This document shows, piece after piece, positions 1-7,618 of a DNA stretch of 34,789 nucleotides. The notes beneath the pieces were generated by a model. It did not search any database. It was given only the letters and a program-made list of their open reading frames with translations, and had not been told where the DNA came from. This stretch comes from Chara braunii (taxonomy: Eukaryota > Streptophyta > Charophyceae > Charales > Characeae). Numbering within the stretch: position 1 is the stretch's first letter; the number at the start of each line of letters is the position of its first letter. The position numbers were made by a program, and so were the translations under genes. The stretch spans positions 810,751-845,539 of the forward strand of contig BFEA01000012.1 of assembly GCA_003427395.1 (NCBI GenBank), given 5' to 3'.

Positions 1-47
<47 letters not shown>

Positions 48-64
48 GAGAGAGAGAGAGAGAG
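1..64. repeat. (AG)n microsatellite
   Basis: An almost pure AG dinucleotide run with one AGTGAG interruption. It abuts the 5' arm (AGAGGGTTCA) of a decayed hammerhead unit, in the place where another unit in this window has a TA run. Confidence 0.95.
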
Positions 65-119
65 GGTTCAACCTGCCGATGAGTCGGTGAATCTCCAACG
101 ACACAGTCCGTCACAGTCC
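63..119 (+). ncRNA. Decayed hammerhead ribozyme (HHR-a)
   Basis: This is a degenerate copy of the ribozyme seen intact at 7135-7195. The first core box reads CCGATGA instead of CTGATGA. Helix II (GTCGG/CCAAC) has one mismatch, the second box reads GACAC instead of GAAAC, and a GTC cleavage triplet follows in CCGTCACAG. It is followed by a pyrimidine-rich stretch (CCTCTTCTCCCTCTGCCTACG) that also follows the other HHR copies. The core changes predict an inactive ribozyme. It lies on the strand opposite to the coding block beside it. Confidence 0.7.
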
Positions 120-239
120 TTTGGTCCTCTTCTCCCTCTGCCTACGCTTCACCTGGCAATTTTTTATAAGGACATATACGTTTATATGCATATACATATA
201 TATATCGCCACTCAAAATATATATATTGTCACATAACTA

Positions 240-481
240 TGAACTAAAAGAGCGCACTTTGTGAGGCTCGCCACGTGGATGAAGTTGAGCGCGAGCTGCC
301 CCCATCCCCGTGTGCCATAACAGCCCACTTATACGCTGTGAGAAAGAGGCAGAGTGAAAGGGGAGGGGATAAACACAGGGAGGAGAGATGGAGAGCAGAC
401 AAACAAAGAACCATAAAGGAAAAGTAAGGGAAAGTATGGAGTGTGGAGTGAAGATGAAGGCAAAAGAGTATAAGAAAAGGC
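240..481 (-). other. 3' flank of the Josephin/RING element, copy 1
   Basis: This non-coding stretch lies just downstream of the RING-encoding block. Positions 270-365 closely match 7301-7395, which lies at the same relative place after the second RING copy. Shared blocks include CCACGTGGATGA, TTGAGCGC and CTGCCCCCATCCCCGTGTG. Two coding copies sharing a non-coding tail shows that the tail belongs to the same dispersed element. Confidence 0.7.
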
Positions 482-771
482 TCAAGAACGAGTCTGTCCT
501 TGACGACGGAGAGGACATACATTGTAAGGGTGAGGTGGATGAACACATGGAAGACCTAGCTGAGCATTCTCAATGCAACAATTGCCACGACGGGTGGCAT
601 TGAGCATGCCCACCATACACCCCCAACAAATGGCATGTCGATTGCAGGCCAAAATGAAAGAAGAACAGTCACCACAAAAGAGCATGCATTCAGCATAGCG
701 CCCATGGCCGCAAAATGGACAGTGTGTCCGGATGCGGAGGGTGCCTGCAGTCAGGAACGGTGGGACAGTCC
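482..771 (-). pseudogene. RING-finger domain of the composite element, copy 1 (decayed)
   Basis: A cysteine/histidine-rich C-terminal domain is read on the minus strand, roughly positions 721 down to 497. It holds a CxxH-type centre (ACNRHAICWGC), a CC pair, the stretch LGLPC, then PPHPYNVCP. Spacing fits a C3HC4 RING: C-x2-H-x2-C-x2-C followed about 33 residues later by a CP pair. The last ligand cysteine is missing (CPLR instead of CPIC), so this copy probably cannot bind the second zinc. It aligns along its length with the RING at 7634-7822. RING domains usually act as E3 ubiquitin ligases; that role here is inference. It follows the Josephin-like domain after a frame change. Confidence 0.6.
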
Positions 772-1390
772 TATGCACACATGGATGCAAAAACCATGTC
801 ATTGTAGTGATTGTGATAGAGACGATGGCGGCTACAGCCAAGTGTAACAGTGTTTGTGGCTGTGCAAAGGAGAAGGTCGCAGAGTGTTGGTACATTATCT
901 TGCTGCAGCACGGGGCCAGAGGAATGATCTTCGACATAAAAGAGATTGCGGACGGTTTGTTGTCGCAAGAAAACAACATCATTTTGTAAGAAATCAGTGA
1001 CATCAATCATGACATGGACCATGGTGTCGTTGTCCCACAGCTCCCAGTGGTCAGAGGCATGTACAATGGCCATGTAATGGCCAGGGCCGTGCACAATGCA
1101 GGCAAAGATGTGGGATGGAGGATTAAGCCACTCACCTGCTCGAGCATTGCGTAGTTCAAGTTGACGGTCCCTCATTGCTACTCTTGTAGGACAGCAATGG
1201 TAAAGCCTCCTTTGCTGGTATAATTACAATCCTCTGGTTGTCGTTGGGGAAGATCAGCATCAAGTTGAAGGGCGATTGCAAGGAAGTCTGATGGTGTATA
1301 AAACAGGCAGTGGAGAATGTGAAGATAGATATTAGTTGTTGTCAGACCACAGAGATTGGTGAGGTTCTCAGGCTGGTTTGTTGGATGCTG
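772..1390 (-). pseudogene. Josephin-like cysteine protease domain (decayed)
   Basis: Two reading frames carry parts of one domain resembling Josephin (ataxin-3 family deubiquitinases). The upper frame (about 1390-1178) has a candidate nucleophile in LCGLTTTN (Cys codon near 1349-1351), then TPSDFLAIALQLD, matching the Josephin helix that ends in LD, then GGFTIAVLQE. After a TAG and a frame change near 1178, the lower frame continues with LELRNA, then IFACIVHGPGHYMAIVH (candidate His codon 1077-1079) and WELWDND (candidate third residue Asp, 1032-1034, at the position of Josephin Asn134). The Cys/His/Asp order and spacing fit the family. The frame break and stops mean this copy is not functional. 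A general papain-like fold is the main alternative. Confidence 0.55.
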
Positions 1391-2060
1391 GCCAAAAATT
1401 TGTAGATCACCCAAACAGTGTTGCAAGTCCAAACTGTGTTGGGTTGTTTGTTGGTCAGTCATTTGCAGATCACCCATGTGGTCTACGCGTGGCGGAGCAC
1501 AAAATTGTGGTTCATCTGAACAATGTTGGTCAGCCATTTGCAGATCCCCCATGTGGTCTATGCCTTGTAGGGTCAACTGCAATCCGGGCAGATCATGTTC
1601 CAATCCCTCAACGTTTAGGGCTGCATGCTGGGTATGGACTGCACCTGGAGTCAGGAGTGCACTCTGGGCAGCGGCTGCATCCTGAGAAGGGACTGTACCT
1701 GGAGTCGGGAGTGTACTCTGGGCAGCGGCTGCATCCTGAGTAGGGACTTTACCTGGAGTCGGGAGTGTACTCTAAGCAGCGGCTGCATCCTCAGTAGGGA
1801 CTGTACCTGGAGTTGGGAGTGTGCTCTGGGCAAGGACCACATCGTGTTGTATAGGTGAGTTGTGAATACCTAACGCCGCAGGGTACCGTGGCTGCCTGCA
1901 GGCAGCTGGACAGTCTGCAGGAGGCATAGGAGCGGATATTGCCGTTTGAAACAAAGGAACCGCAACAACCTGTGGAGGAGGCATAAAGAGAATCGGTGCA
2001 GACAAAGTAACAGGTTGCTGATCTTCGGACAAGTGATGATGTCACAGATGTCGTCAATGA
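1391..2060 (-). pseudogene. Low-complexity linker of the composite element with 54-bp repeats
   Basis: Minus-strand reading in the same frame as the upper Josephin segment gives a Pro/Ala/Gln-rich linker. Four tandem 54-bp units start at 1644, 1698, 1752 and 1806. They translate to an 18-residue motif beginning STLPTPGTVP and ending DAAAAQ. The third unit has a TAG in place of CAG at 1772-1774. Further down, the phrase DHMGDLQM occurs twice. Two TGA codons lie near 2044-2056. The unbroken frame between the repeats and the protease supports translation as one protein in the ancestor. Confidence 0.5.
1644..1859. repeat. 54-bp minisatellite (4 copies)
   Basis: Direct repeats have a strict 54-bp spacing. 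On the plus strand each begins CCTGGAGT and contains GCAGCGGCTGCATCCT. The period is a multiple of three and keeps the minus-strand reading frame open except for one stop, as expected of a repeat inside a coding region. Confidence 0.85.
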
Positions 2061-2713
2061 TGCACAACAAGAAGAGTAGTGGTGTTGCAAACAGAAGTTG
2101 AACTTATACCTTGCAACGAAGGTGGAACAATGGGAACAATGGGAACAATGGGAACAATGGAAACTGGAGAGTCTGTTCGCAAGCGAGACCGTGGAGGAGA
2201 TGGGGGTGGTGAGGAGGAACGCAGCCGTCTACGGCCACACACAAACAAAGATGAGAGGGGTGTGCATTGGGCAAGATTTCTGAGCAAAGGACATGAGCGT
2301 CGGAAAGATTGTGATGTTCTTTGCATTGGAGCTGCAAGACAGGAAGTTGTAGCATTAAAAACTAAAGTAAGAGGAATCACAGTTAGCGAAACTGTTGTAC
2401 TGAAAACTGCAGCAGTGGAAACCGCAGCAGTAGAAATTGCAGCAGCGGAAAATAAAGCAGTGCAAACTGGAGCAGTGAAAACTGCAGCAGTGGAAACCGC
2501 AACAGTGGACACTGCAGCAATGGAAACTTGAGAAGTCGACACCGCAGCAGTGGAAACCGCAACACTGGACACTGCAGCAGTGGAAACTGCAAGAGTGGAG
2601 ACTGCAGCAGTGGAAACTGCAAGAGTGGAGACTGAAGCAGTGGAAACTGCGGTACCGGCATATGAGCAAGCAGGGGCAGGACGAGAGCATAGTGGGGGCG
2701 AAGAATAAATTGG
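2061..2713 (-). pseudogene. Ser/Thr/Ala/Val-rich linker between RT and Josephin segments
   Basis: Minus-strand translation gives a long run of AAVST-like repeats from a 15-bp minisatellite (2390-2660), then a basic, Pro-rich stretch and a VPI repeat from a 9-bp minisatellite (2125-2162). It is in the same frame as the RT thumb upstream and the linker downstream. No fold is recognisable. It may have been a spacer in a polyprotein or may be junk that happens to be open. Confidence 0.4.
2390..2660. repeat. 15-bp minisatellite (GCAGCAGTGGAAACT-like)
   Basis: About 17 imperfect tandem copies of a 15-bp unit, itself made of GCAGCAGTG plus GAAACT or variants. The period is a multiple of three, so it stays open in several frames. 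Confidence 0.85.
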
Positions 2714-3330
2714 ATGATACAAGGACCATTGCAGCATGAGTCGGAACCACTGAGAGATACGCGTCACATGCGTAGGATAGCGACGTTGGCGGGAGCACAT
2801 GTAGCAGGTCCACCCCTTAGCAAGGGTTGGTGGGGAATGCCCACGCGAAAGCATACGACGAGTAAGTGTTGTTGCCGCAGTTTGAAAGTCCTGCCAATTG
2901 TTACAGATTTGTTCAAATCTGGTCAATTGCCCAGTGAACACACCTGCCGGTTGATGGGAAGGGATGTTGGAGGTCGCACTTGGATAACGAATGACAAGGA
3001 AGTCCCAAGCAGCCACTTTATCAAAGACGCTCATGCGAAGCGAGCCATCGGAACGGGCCCGTAGATGCATACCTAAAAAGCTACAGGAGCCATCTATAGT
3101 TGTAGTCCCCTTCCACTCAAGCTCATACTGCTCTGGGGAGGAGGTACTTGTCCCCATGAAAGAACATCATCAATGAGGCAATAGGCAAAGGCATATTGTT
3201 GAGCAGCTTGAAGATCATGTTGACGACTGTCATCAACAAAGCGTGCTTCATCCCAATACAGCGTTAGATTAGAAATTTATGGGTCAGTATTCGTTCCCAT
3301 TGGAATACCGGTAATTTGTTTCGAAGCGTG
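2714..3330 (-). pseudogene. Penelope-like reverse transcriptase, C-terminal part (decayed)
   Basis: Read on the minus strand, this begins in RT motif B with ITGIPMGTNTDP (about 3275-3315). It is followed by NLTLYWDEARFVD and by the catalytic motif CLIDDVLSWG (about 3157-3177). After a one-base frame change near 3145 it continues with YELEWKGTTT, SFLGMHLRA, SVFDK and SATSNIPSH. The thumb segment then has GVFTGQLTRFEQICNNWQDF and MLSRGHSPPTLAKGW. This order (IPMGT, IDDVLS, FLDxxL, DKR, SNIP, SQLIR, QGF) matches a widespread Penelope-like RT group. In-frame stops (TAA in DP*ISN) and the loss of everything before motif B make it a pseudogene. It is cut at a TA run next to a transposon-like unit. 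No GIY-YIG domain was seen. Confidence 0.65.
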
Positions 3331-3358
3331 TCATCTCTCGTGTGTATATATATATATA

Positions 3359-4046
3359 CAGGGTCACCAGCCCGTACGTACGGAGGTCCCCGGGCACACC
3401 TCCGTACGTATGGGCGTTCGGGGTCCCGTACGGGGTCCGAACCCGACCGCGTTCGGCCCCCGCCAAAAAATATTTCGGGGCCTAAAAATAATTTTTTTTT
3501 TCTGAATTTTTTTTTTTAGTTCTCTATGATGTGAGGTACATGCTTGTAAATGTTCAAGTCATTTGGCTAAGCCAAATAAGAATTAAAAATCGCCAAAGAT
3601 GGCGATGTCAAAGCGTGCTCGCCCACATATTTTTTGACTTTTTACTTTTTGTTTTCACTTTAGTTCGGGGTCTAAACAATTTTATTATTTTTCGAAACTT
3701 TTTTAGTGGGTTTTGTATTATGTGAAGTACACATCCATAAATTTTCAGGGCATTTAGCTATGCCAAAAAAAAATGAAAAATCGCCAAATGTGGCGGTGTT
3801 GAAAACATGTTTGCGCACTCACTTAATTTAATTTCTCTTTTTATTTTTTTTATTTTTTTATTATTAGTATTTATTTTCCGTATTTTATTTTTATTTCAAA
3901 TTTGGTAAGGAATTCGGATGTAATGCTCAGGCAAATCTTGTTTAATTTATTTTTCTCCATAACATATCTTTTTTTCAGATTTTTTTAATGACTTTTTTTT
4001 TTTTTTTTGGTCCGCGTTTGGCCCGTCCCGAACGTCGGTTACCCTA
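3359..4046 (+). mobile_element. hAT-like non-autonomous element, copy A
   Basis: A 688-bp unit starts CAGGGTCACC and ends GGTTACCCTA, giving short terminal inverted repeats of YAGGGTNACC type that resemble hAT ends. It is flanked by TA-rich sequence. It has a GC-rich head with a 17-bp inverted repeat, an AT-rich body with two related sub-repeats of about 200 bp (each with GGGGYCTAAA and ATCGCCAAA), and a short GC tail. No transposase coding is visible. The hAT assignment rests only on the ends. Confidence 0.6.
3371..3414. other. Perfect-type hairpin in head of copy A
   Basis: Arm CCCGTACGTACGGAGGT (3371-3387) pairs with ACCTCCGTACGTATGGG (3398-3414) across a 10-nt loop, with one mismatched pair. 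Copy B has the same hairpin with paired base changes. Confidence 0.85.
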
Positions 4047-4090
4047 TGTATATCGTTACAAACAGAAATATATATATGCATACATATATA

Positions 4091-4891
4091 CAAGGTTACC
4101 TGACCAAACGTTCGGGGGTCCCCGGGCTGGCCCCCGAACGTTCGGGCGTTCGGGGGCTGAACACCTCCAGGTTTGGCCCCCGCCAAAAAGAAATTTGGGG
4201 CCTAAAAATAAGTTTTTTTTTCCGAATTTTTTTTTGTGAGTTCTCTATGATGTAACCTACACGCCTATAAATTTTGAAGCCATTCTGCTAAGCCAACATA
4301 ACATTAAAAATCGCCAAAGATGGGGGTGTCAAAACGTGCTCGCCCACTCACTATTTTGTTTTTTTTCACTTTTAACTTTTAGTTTTCACTTTATTTCGGG
4401 GCCTAAACAATTTTATTATTTTTTGAAAAAACTTAAATGAGTTATTGATTACGTAAACTACATATCTGTAAATTTTCAGGGCATTTTTCAATGCCAAAAA
4501 ATAATTAAAAATCGGCAAAGATGGCGGTGTCGAAAAGGTGTTGGCACACTCACTCATTTTAATTCTCTTTTTATTTTTTCTTATTTTCTGTATTTGATTT
4601 TTAATTCAAATTTGGTAGCGAATTTGGATGTAGTGCCCAGGCAAATGTTGTTTAGTTTGTTTTTCTCCATAACATATGTTTTTTTCGGAATTTTTTGAAA
4701 CTGTGTTTTTTTTTTGTTTTTTTTTTTTGGTCCGCGTTCAGCCCGAACGGCCGAACGCCTTCTGAAGGGGTCCCGTACGTTCGGGCGTTCGGGTTCGGGC
4801 GTTGGGCCCGAACGGCCGAACGCCTTTCAAAGGGGTCCCGTACGTTCGGGCGTTCGAGTTCGGGCGTGACCCGTCCCAAACGCCGGCAACC
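4091..4891 (+). mobile_element. hAT-like non-autonomous element, copy B
   Basis: The same family as copy A in the same orientation. It starts CAAGGTTACC and ends near GGCAACCA, with TA-rich flanks. The body aligns with copy A block by block. Its GC tail is enlarged by a 65-bp tandem duplication (4741 and 4806). The head hairpin uses arms at 4104-4119 and 4130-4145. Between copies A and B lies only a short remnant resembling the HHR repeat unit (TATATCGTTACAAACAG). Confidence 0.6.
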
Positions 4892-4987
4892 ATATATATA
4901 TATATCGTCAAATAGAACTGCCCGGTAAACCGTAGGCAGAGAGGGAGAAGAGGACAACAAACGAGTATATATATATATATATATATA
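4892..4987 (-). repeat. Fragment of HHR-associated repeat unit
   Basis: A TA run, then CGTCAAATAGAACTGCCCGG, then GTAGGCAGAGAGGGAGAAG and ACAACAAACGAG, then another TA run. The same string lies next to the HHR copies at 7020-7135 and 9144-9190, on the same strand. The ribozyme core itself is absent here. Confidence 0.7.
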
Positions 4988-5093
4988 CAGGGTTGCCGGC
5001 GTTCGGGACGGGCCGAACACCCAAACCCGAACGCCCGAACGTTTGGAACCCCCTCTCGACGCGTTCGGACGTTCGGCCGAACGCGGAACCTAN

Positions 5094-5278
5094 CAGAGAT
5101 AACAGAGAGAGAGAGAAAATGGGGCACTGGACCGGTTTCCAGTTCTGCCGAGGCTAGGTAATCATTATGGCCGCAGTATGTTCATCCGGGTTGAATTGTG
5201 AGGTCCGGCATTTTCCTGAACGTCTGATATTTGTAATAAAGGTGACCAACTTCTCAAAAAAAAAAAAAAAAAAAAAAA
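5094..5278 (+). mobile_element. 5'-truncated LINE 3' end with poly(A), related to LINE-B
   Basis: Ends in 23 A (5256-5278). Just upstream it shares CCGGGTTGAATTGTGAGGTC with the 3' end of LINE-B (around 33807-33827), and the remaining tails are similar (TTTGTAATAAAGGTGAC against TTTGATAATACAAGCTGAC). It is therefore a short, 5'-truncated copy or a SINE that borrows the LINE-B tail. It is inserted into copy C. An undetermined base lies at 5093. Confidence 0.65.
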
Positions 5279-5412
5279 GAAAAGTTTCCAAAAATTCTGA
5301 AAAAAACATATGTCATGCAGAAGAATAAACTAAACAACATTTGCCTCAGCAGTACATCCCAATTCCTTACCAAATTTGAAATAAAAATCAAATACAAAAA
5401 ATAAATACTATT

Positions 5413-6441
5413 TGGGAGGAATGAGCCCTCAAGAAGGGGCCTTGCCATGATGTACATGTTCCTGGTGCCCGCCCTAAGTGAAGGCGGGCCAGCAAATCAA
5501 CAATAGCCCTCTGTGCATACATTTCACGAGGTGGGGTCCTTACAGTTGCAGCACGCCAGTTGGTTGGAGTGCACCGAGTCTCGGATTTCAGCAAATGCTG
5601 AAATGCCCAAGGCCTCTGAGTTAGTTAGGCCCTGGGCTCTTAAACGTGAGGCCGACAATGCACGCTGGGTATAGAGGCCGAAAATGCAAAGGGAAACCGG
5701 CCCACTGTCTGAATCTGGCCGCAGGCCTTGACGAGAGAGGCACAACTGCATCTCCCGGGCCCCAACTGTAATGGGCCTGGGTTCAGCCACTGGGGCCCTG
5801 TGGCAGGCTGAAGGGAGGCCGCCCACACGCAGCACTGGCATATAGGCAAGCAAGGCGAGTGGGCTGGGATCTTGGCCAATGCGGGCATTACGGGCACGCT
5901 GCGCGGATGCATGTGTGCTGCGCTGTGCAAAGCAGTGCTGCGCTAAGGTGAAGCAGGCCCGCGCTAGGCGGTAGGGCGCTGCCTGCATGCAGGGCACTGG
6001 TGGCCATAGTCGGGCCGCATGAGGGTGCAGAAGAGGTGAAGGCCGAAGGTGGTTCTTCGGAGGTGAAGGGCGCTGTGTGGGTAACAAGGGAGAGTGCGGG
6101 GAAGAGGACACGTACCTGGTGAAGGTGGAGGTCGGCATTGGTGTTGACATCATCACTCGTTGGTAGTCCAGTTGTCTGGTGCTGTTCATTGCTGTAGTTG
6201 TAGGATAGGCTGTAGAGTAGATAGGGCGCCTGGCGCCATTCACAAGAGAGAGCTACATTTGGGTTATGTTGTTGGTGTTGCCCTGTTGGGCATGGACATT
6301 GACTCACGATTCTTCTGTATCATTCTCAATTGGATGGTTACTCGGTTCCATGTGCTATCTGCTTTGGCTTTGACTACTTGAACTTCAGTGTGATTTTGCA
6401 TTCTGGATTTCTGTGCTTCGTCCATACTCATGTTCCTTGCA
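5413..6441. mobile_element. 1029-bp TG...CA insertion (possible solo LTR)
   Basis: The block interrupts element copy C exactly. It starts TGGGAGGAATG and ends TTCCTTGCA, and is bounded by TATT on both sides (5409-5412 and 6442-6445). TG...CA ends with a short direct duplication suggest an LTR-type integration. Open frames exist on the minus strand but have no recognised domain and look like GC-biased chance frames. Four matching flank bases are weak evidence, so another element type is possible. Confidence 0.35.
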
Positions 6442-7020
6442 TATTAATGAAAATAAGAAAAAATAAAACGAGAATGAAATTATTGTGTGGGCGAGCAAGT
6501 TTTTGACACTGCCATCTGTGGCGATTTTTCATTTTTTTTTGGCTTTGTCAAACGCCATGAAATTTTATACATATGTATCTTACAGAATAGAGAACCTACA
6601 AATAAAGTTTAAAAAAATAATAATTTTTTTCAGGCCCCGAAATAAAGGGAAAACAAAAAGTGAAAAGAGGAAAAAAACAAATTAGTAAGTGGGAAAGCAA
6701 GTTTTGACACCACCATCTTTGCCGATTTTTCATTATTGCTTGTCTCCACAGAATGACTTCAAAATTGAGAGTCAGGTAGCTTACATAACAGAGAACTCAC
6801 AAAAAAAAAATCAGAAAAAAATAATAAGTTTTAGGTACCAAATTTTTTTTTTTGCGGGGTCCAAACCCCTTCGCGTTCAGGCCCCGTACGGGGACCCGAA
6901 CGCCCGAACGTTCGGGGGCCAGCTTAGGGGCCTCCGTACGTTCTGCCTGGCAACTCTGTATATATATATATCGTCACAAACAGGTAAACTGTAGGCAGAG
7001 AGAGAGAAGAGGACAACAAA

Positions 7021-7065
7021 CGAGGGGCTGTGACAAACTGTTTCGTCGGAGTTTCACCGACTCAT
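7021..7065 (-). ncRNA. Truncated hammerhead (HHR-c)
   Basis: Helix II, the GAAAC box, helix III and the GTC triplet are identical to HHR-b, but the 5' part ends at ATGAG directly joined to a TA run. Without CTG of the first box and the 5' strand of helix I it cannot fold as a self-cleaving hammerhead. Confidence 0.75.
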
Positions 7066-7134
7066 ATATATATATCATCACAAACAGAACTGCCCGGTAA
7101 ACCGTAGGCAGAGAGAGAGAAGAGGACAACAAAC

Positions 7135-7195
7135 GAGGGGCTGTGACAAACTGTTTCGTCGGAGTTTCACCGACTCATCAGGAGGCTGAACCCTC
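7135..7195 (-). ncRNA. Hammerhead ribozyme with intact core (HHR-b)
   Basis: Minus-strand sequence contains CTGATGA, helix II GTCGG/CCGAC closed by loop TGAAACT, then GAAAC, a minimal helix III (ACA/TGT, loop GTT) and the cleavage triplet GTC. The predicted cut is between 7145 and 7144. GAGGG (7195-7191) can pair with CCCTC (7139-7135) as outer helix I, making a type I hammerhead with very short helix III, the form known from Penelope-like elements. Helix I pairing next to the core is imperfect (CTC opposite ACA), so activity is uncertain. Confidence 0.8.
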
Positions 7196-7209
7196 TATAT
7201 ATATATCGG

Positions 7210-7618
7210 AGTGCAAAGGCGGAAAAAGACAGAACAAGAAAAGGAAAAGACGTAAGGAAGGAGAGCCCCACATGTTCATCACCTCTTACGTACAAGGCCA
7301 GCCACGTGGATGACAGGTTGAGCGCTGGCTGCCCCCATCCCCGTGTGTCACAAGGACCCACTTGCATGCAGCCAAAAGGCAAAGAGGGAAAAAAAAGGAG
7401 GAAACCAAACCTGACAGGGAAAGAAAGTCTATCAGTCGAACAAAGCAAATGACACATCCCACAAATAATCCAATTGCCACAAAGCAAATAACACATCCCA
7501 CAGATCAACATATTTTTTCTTATTTTCTTATTTTCTTATTTTCTTAAGTTCTCTTTTTTCTTATTTTCTTATTTTCTTATTTTCTTTAACTCCGTATCTG
7601 TCGGTAGTGTCGACGGCT
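7210..7618 (-). other. 3' flank of the Josephin/RING element, copy 2
   Basis: Non-coding region between the RING stop codon and the HHR pair. Positions 7301-7395 match 270-365 in copy 1. The part at 7500-7590 is a TTATTTTC pentanucleotide-like run not seen in copy 1. The order coding end, shared flank, hammerhead, all on one strand, suggests the original 3' architecture of the element. Confidence 0.6.

Larger units (their letters stand above)
4988..6958 (-). mobile_element. hAT-like non-autonomous element, copy C, inverted and split
   Basis: This is the same family as copies A and B in reverse orientation, with ends CAGGGTTGCC (4988) and GGCAACTCTG (6958), between TA runs. Its own sequence lies at 4988-5093, 5279-5408 and about 6446-6958. 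It is interrupted by a polyadenylated LINE 3' fragment (5094-5278) and a 1029-bp insertion (5413-6441). Removing both restores collinearity with copies A and B. This shows the order of events: copy C first, then the two insertions. Confidence 0.65.
6959..7200 (-). repeat. Tandem pair of HHR-containing repeat units
   Basis: Two units about 113 bp apart read on the minus strand. Each has, in order, the ribozyme region, CCCCTCGTTTGTTG, a CTCTTCTCTCTC stretch, TGCCTACGGTTTACC and a TA run. The first unit (7200 to about 7066) is complete. The second (about 7065 to 6959) lacks the 5' arm and the CTG of the first core box, and has lost GAACTGCCCG near its end. This layout matches terminal repeats of Penelope-like elements that carry hammerhead motifs. 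Confidence 0.7.

Noticed and set aside
2079-2531. 150-codon plus-strand frame ending in Ala/Val/Thr repeats
   Set aside because: It is the antisense of the minus-strand RT-to-protease linker and consists of minisatellite translation.
3371-4870. CRISPR-like or regulatory palindromic array from repeated ACGTTCGG strings
   Set aside because: The repeats are explained by the GC head and tail of the transposon-like family and a local 65-bp duplication; there are no regular spacers.
5524-6243. 239-codon minus-strand frame inside the 1029-bp insertion
   Set aside because: GC-biased, no recognised domain or codon periodicity evidence; competing frames overlap it. Treated as non-coding.
6959-7200. 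Plant retrozyme with LTR-type ends
   Set aside because: No primer-binding site or polypurine tract was seen, the units are short and tandem, and the neighbouring RT is Penelope-like; Penelope-type terminal repeats explain it better.
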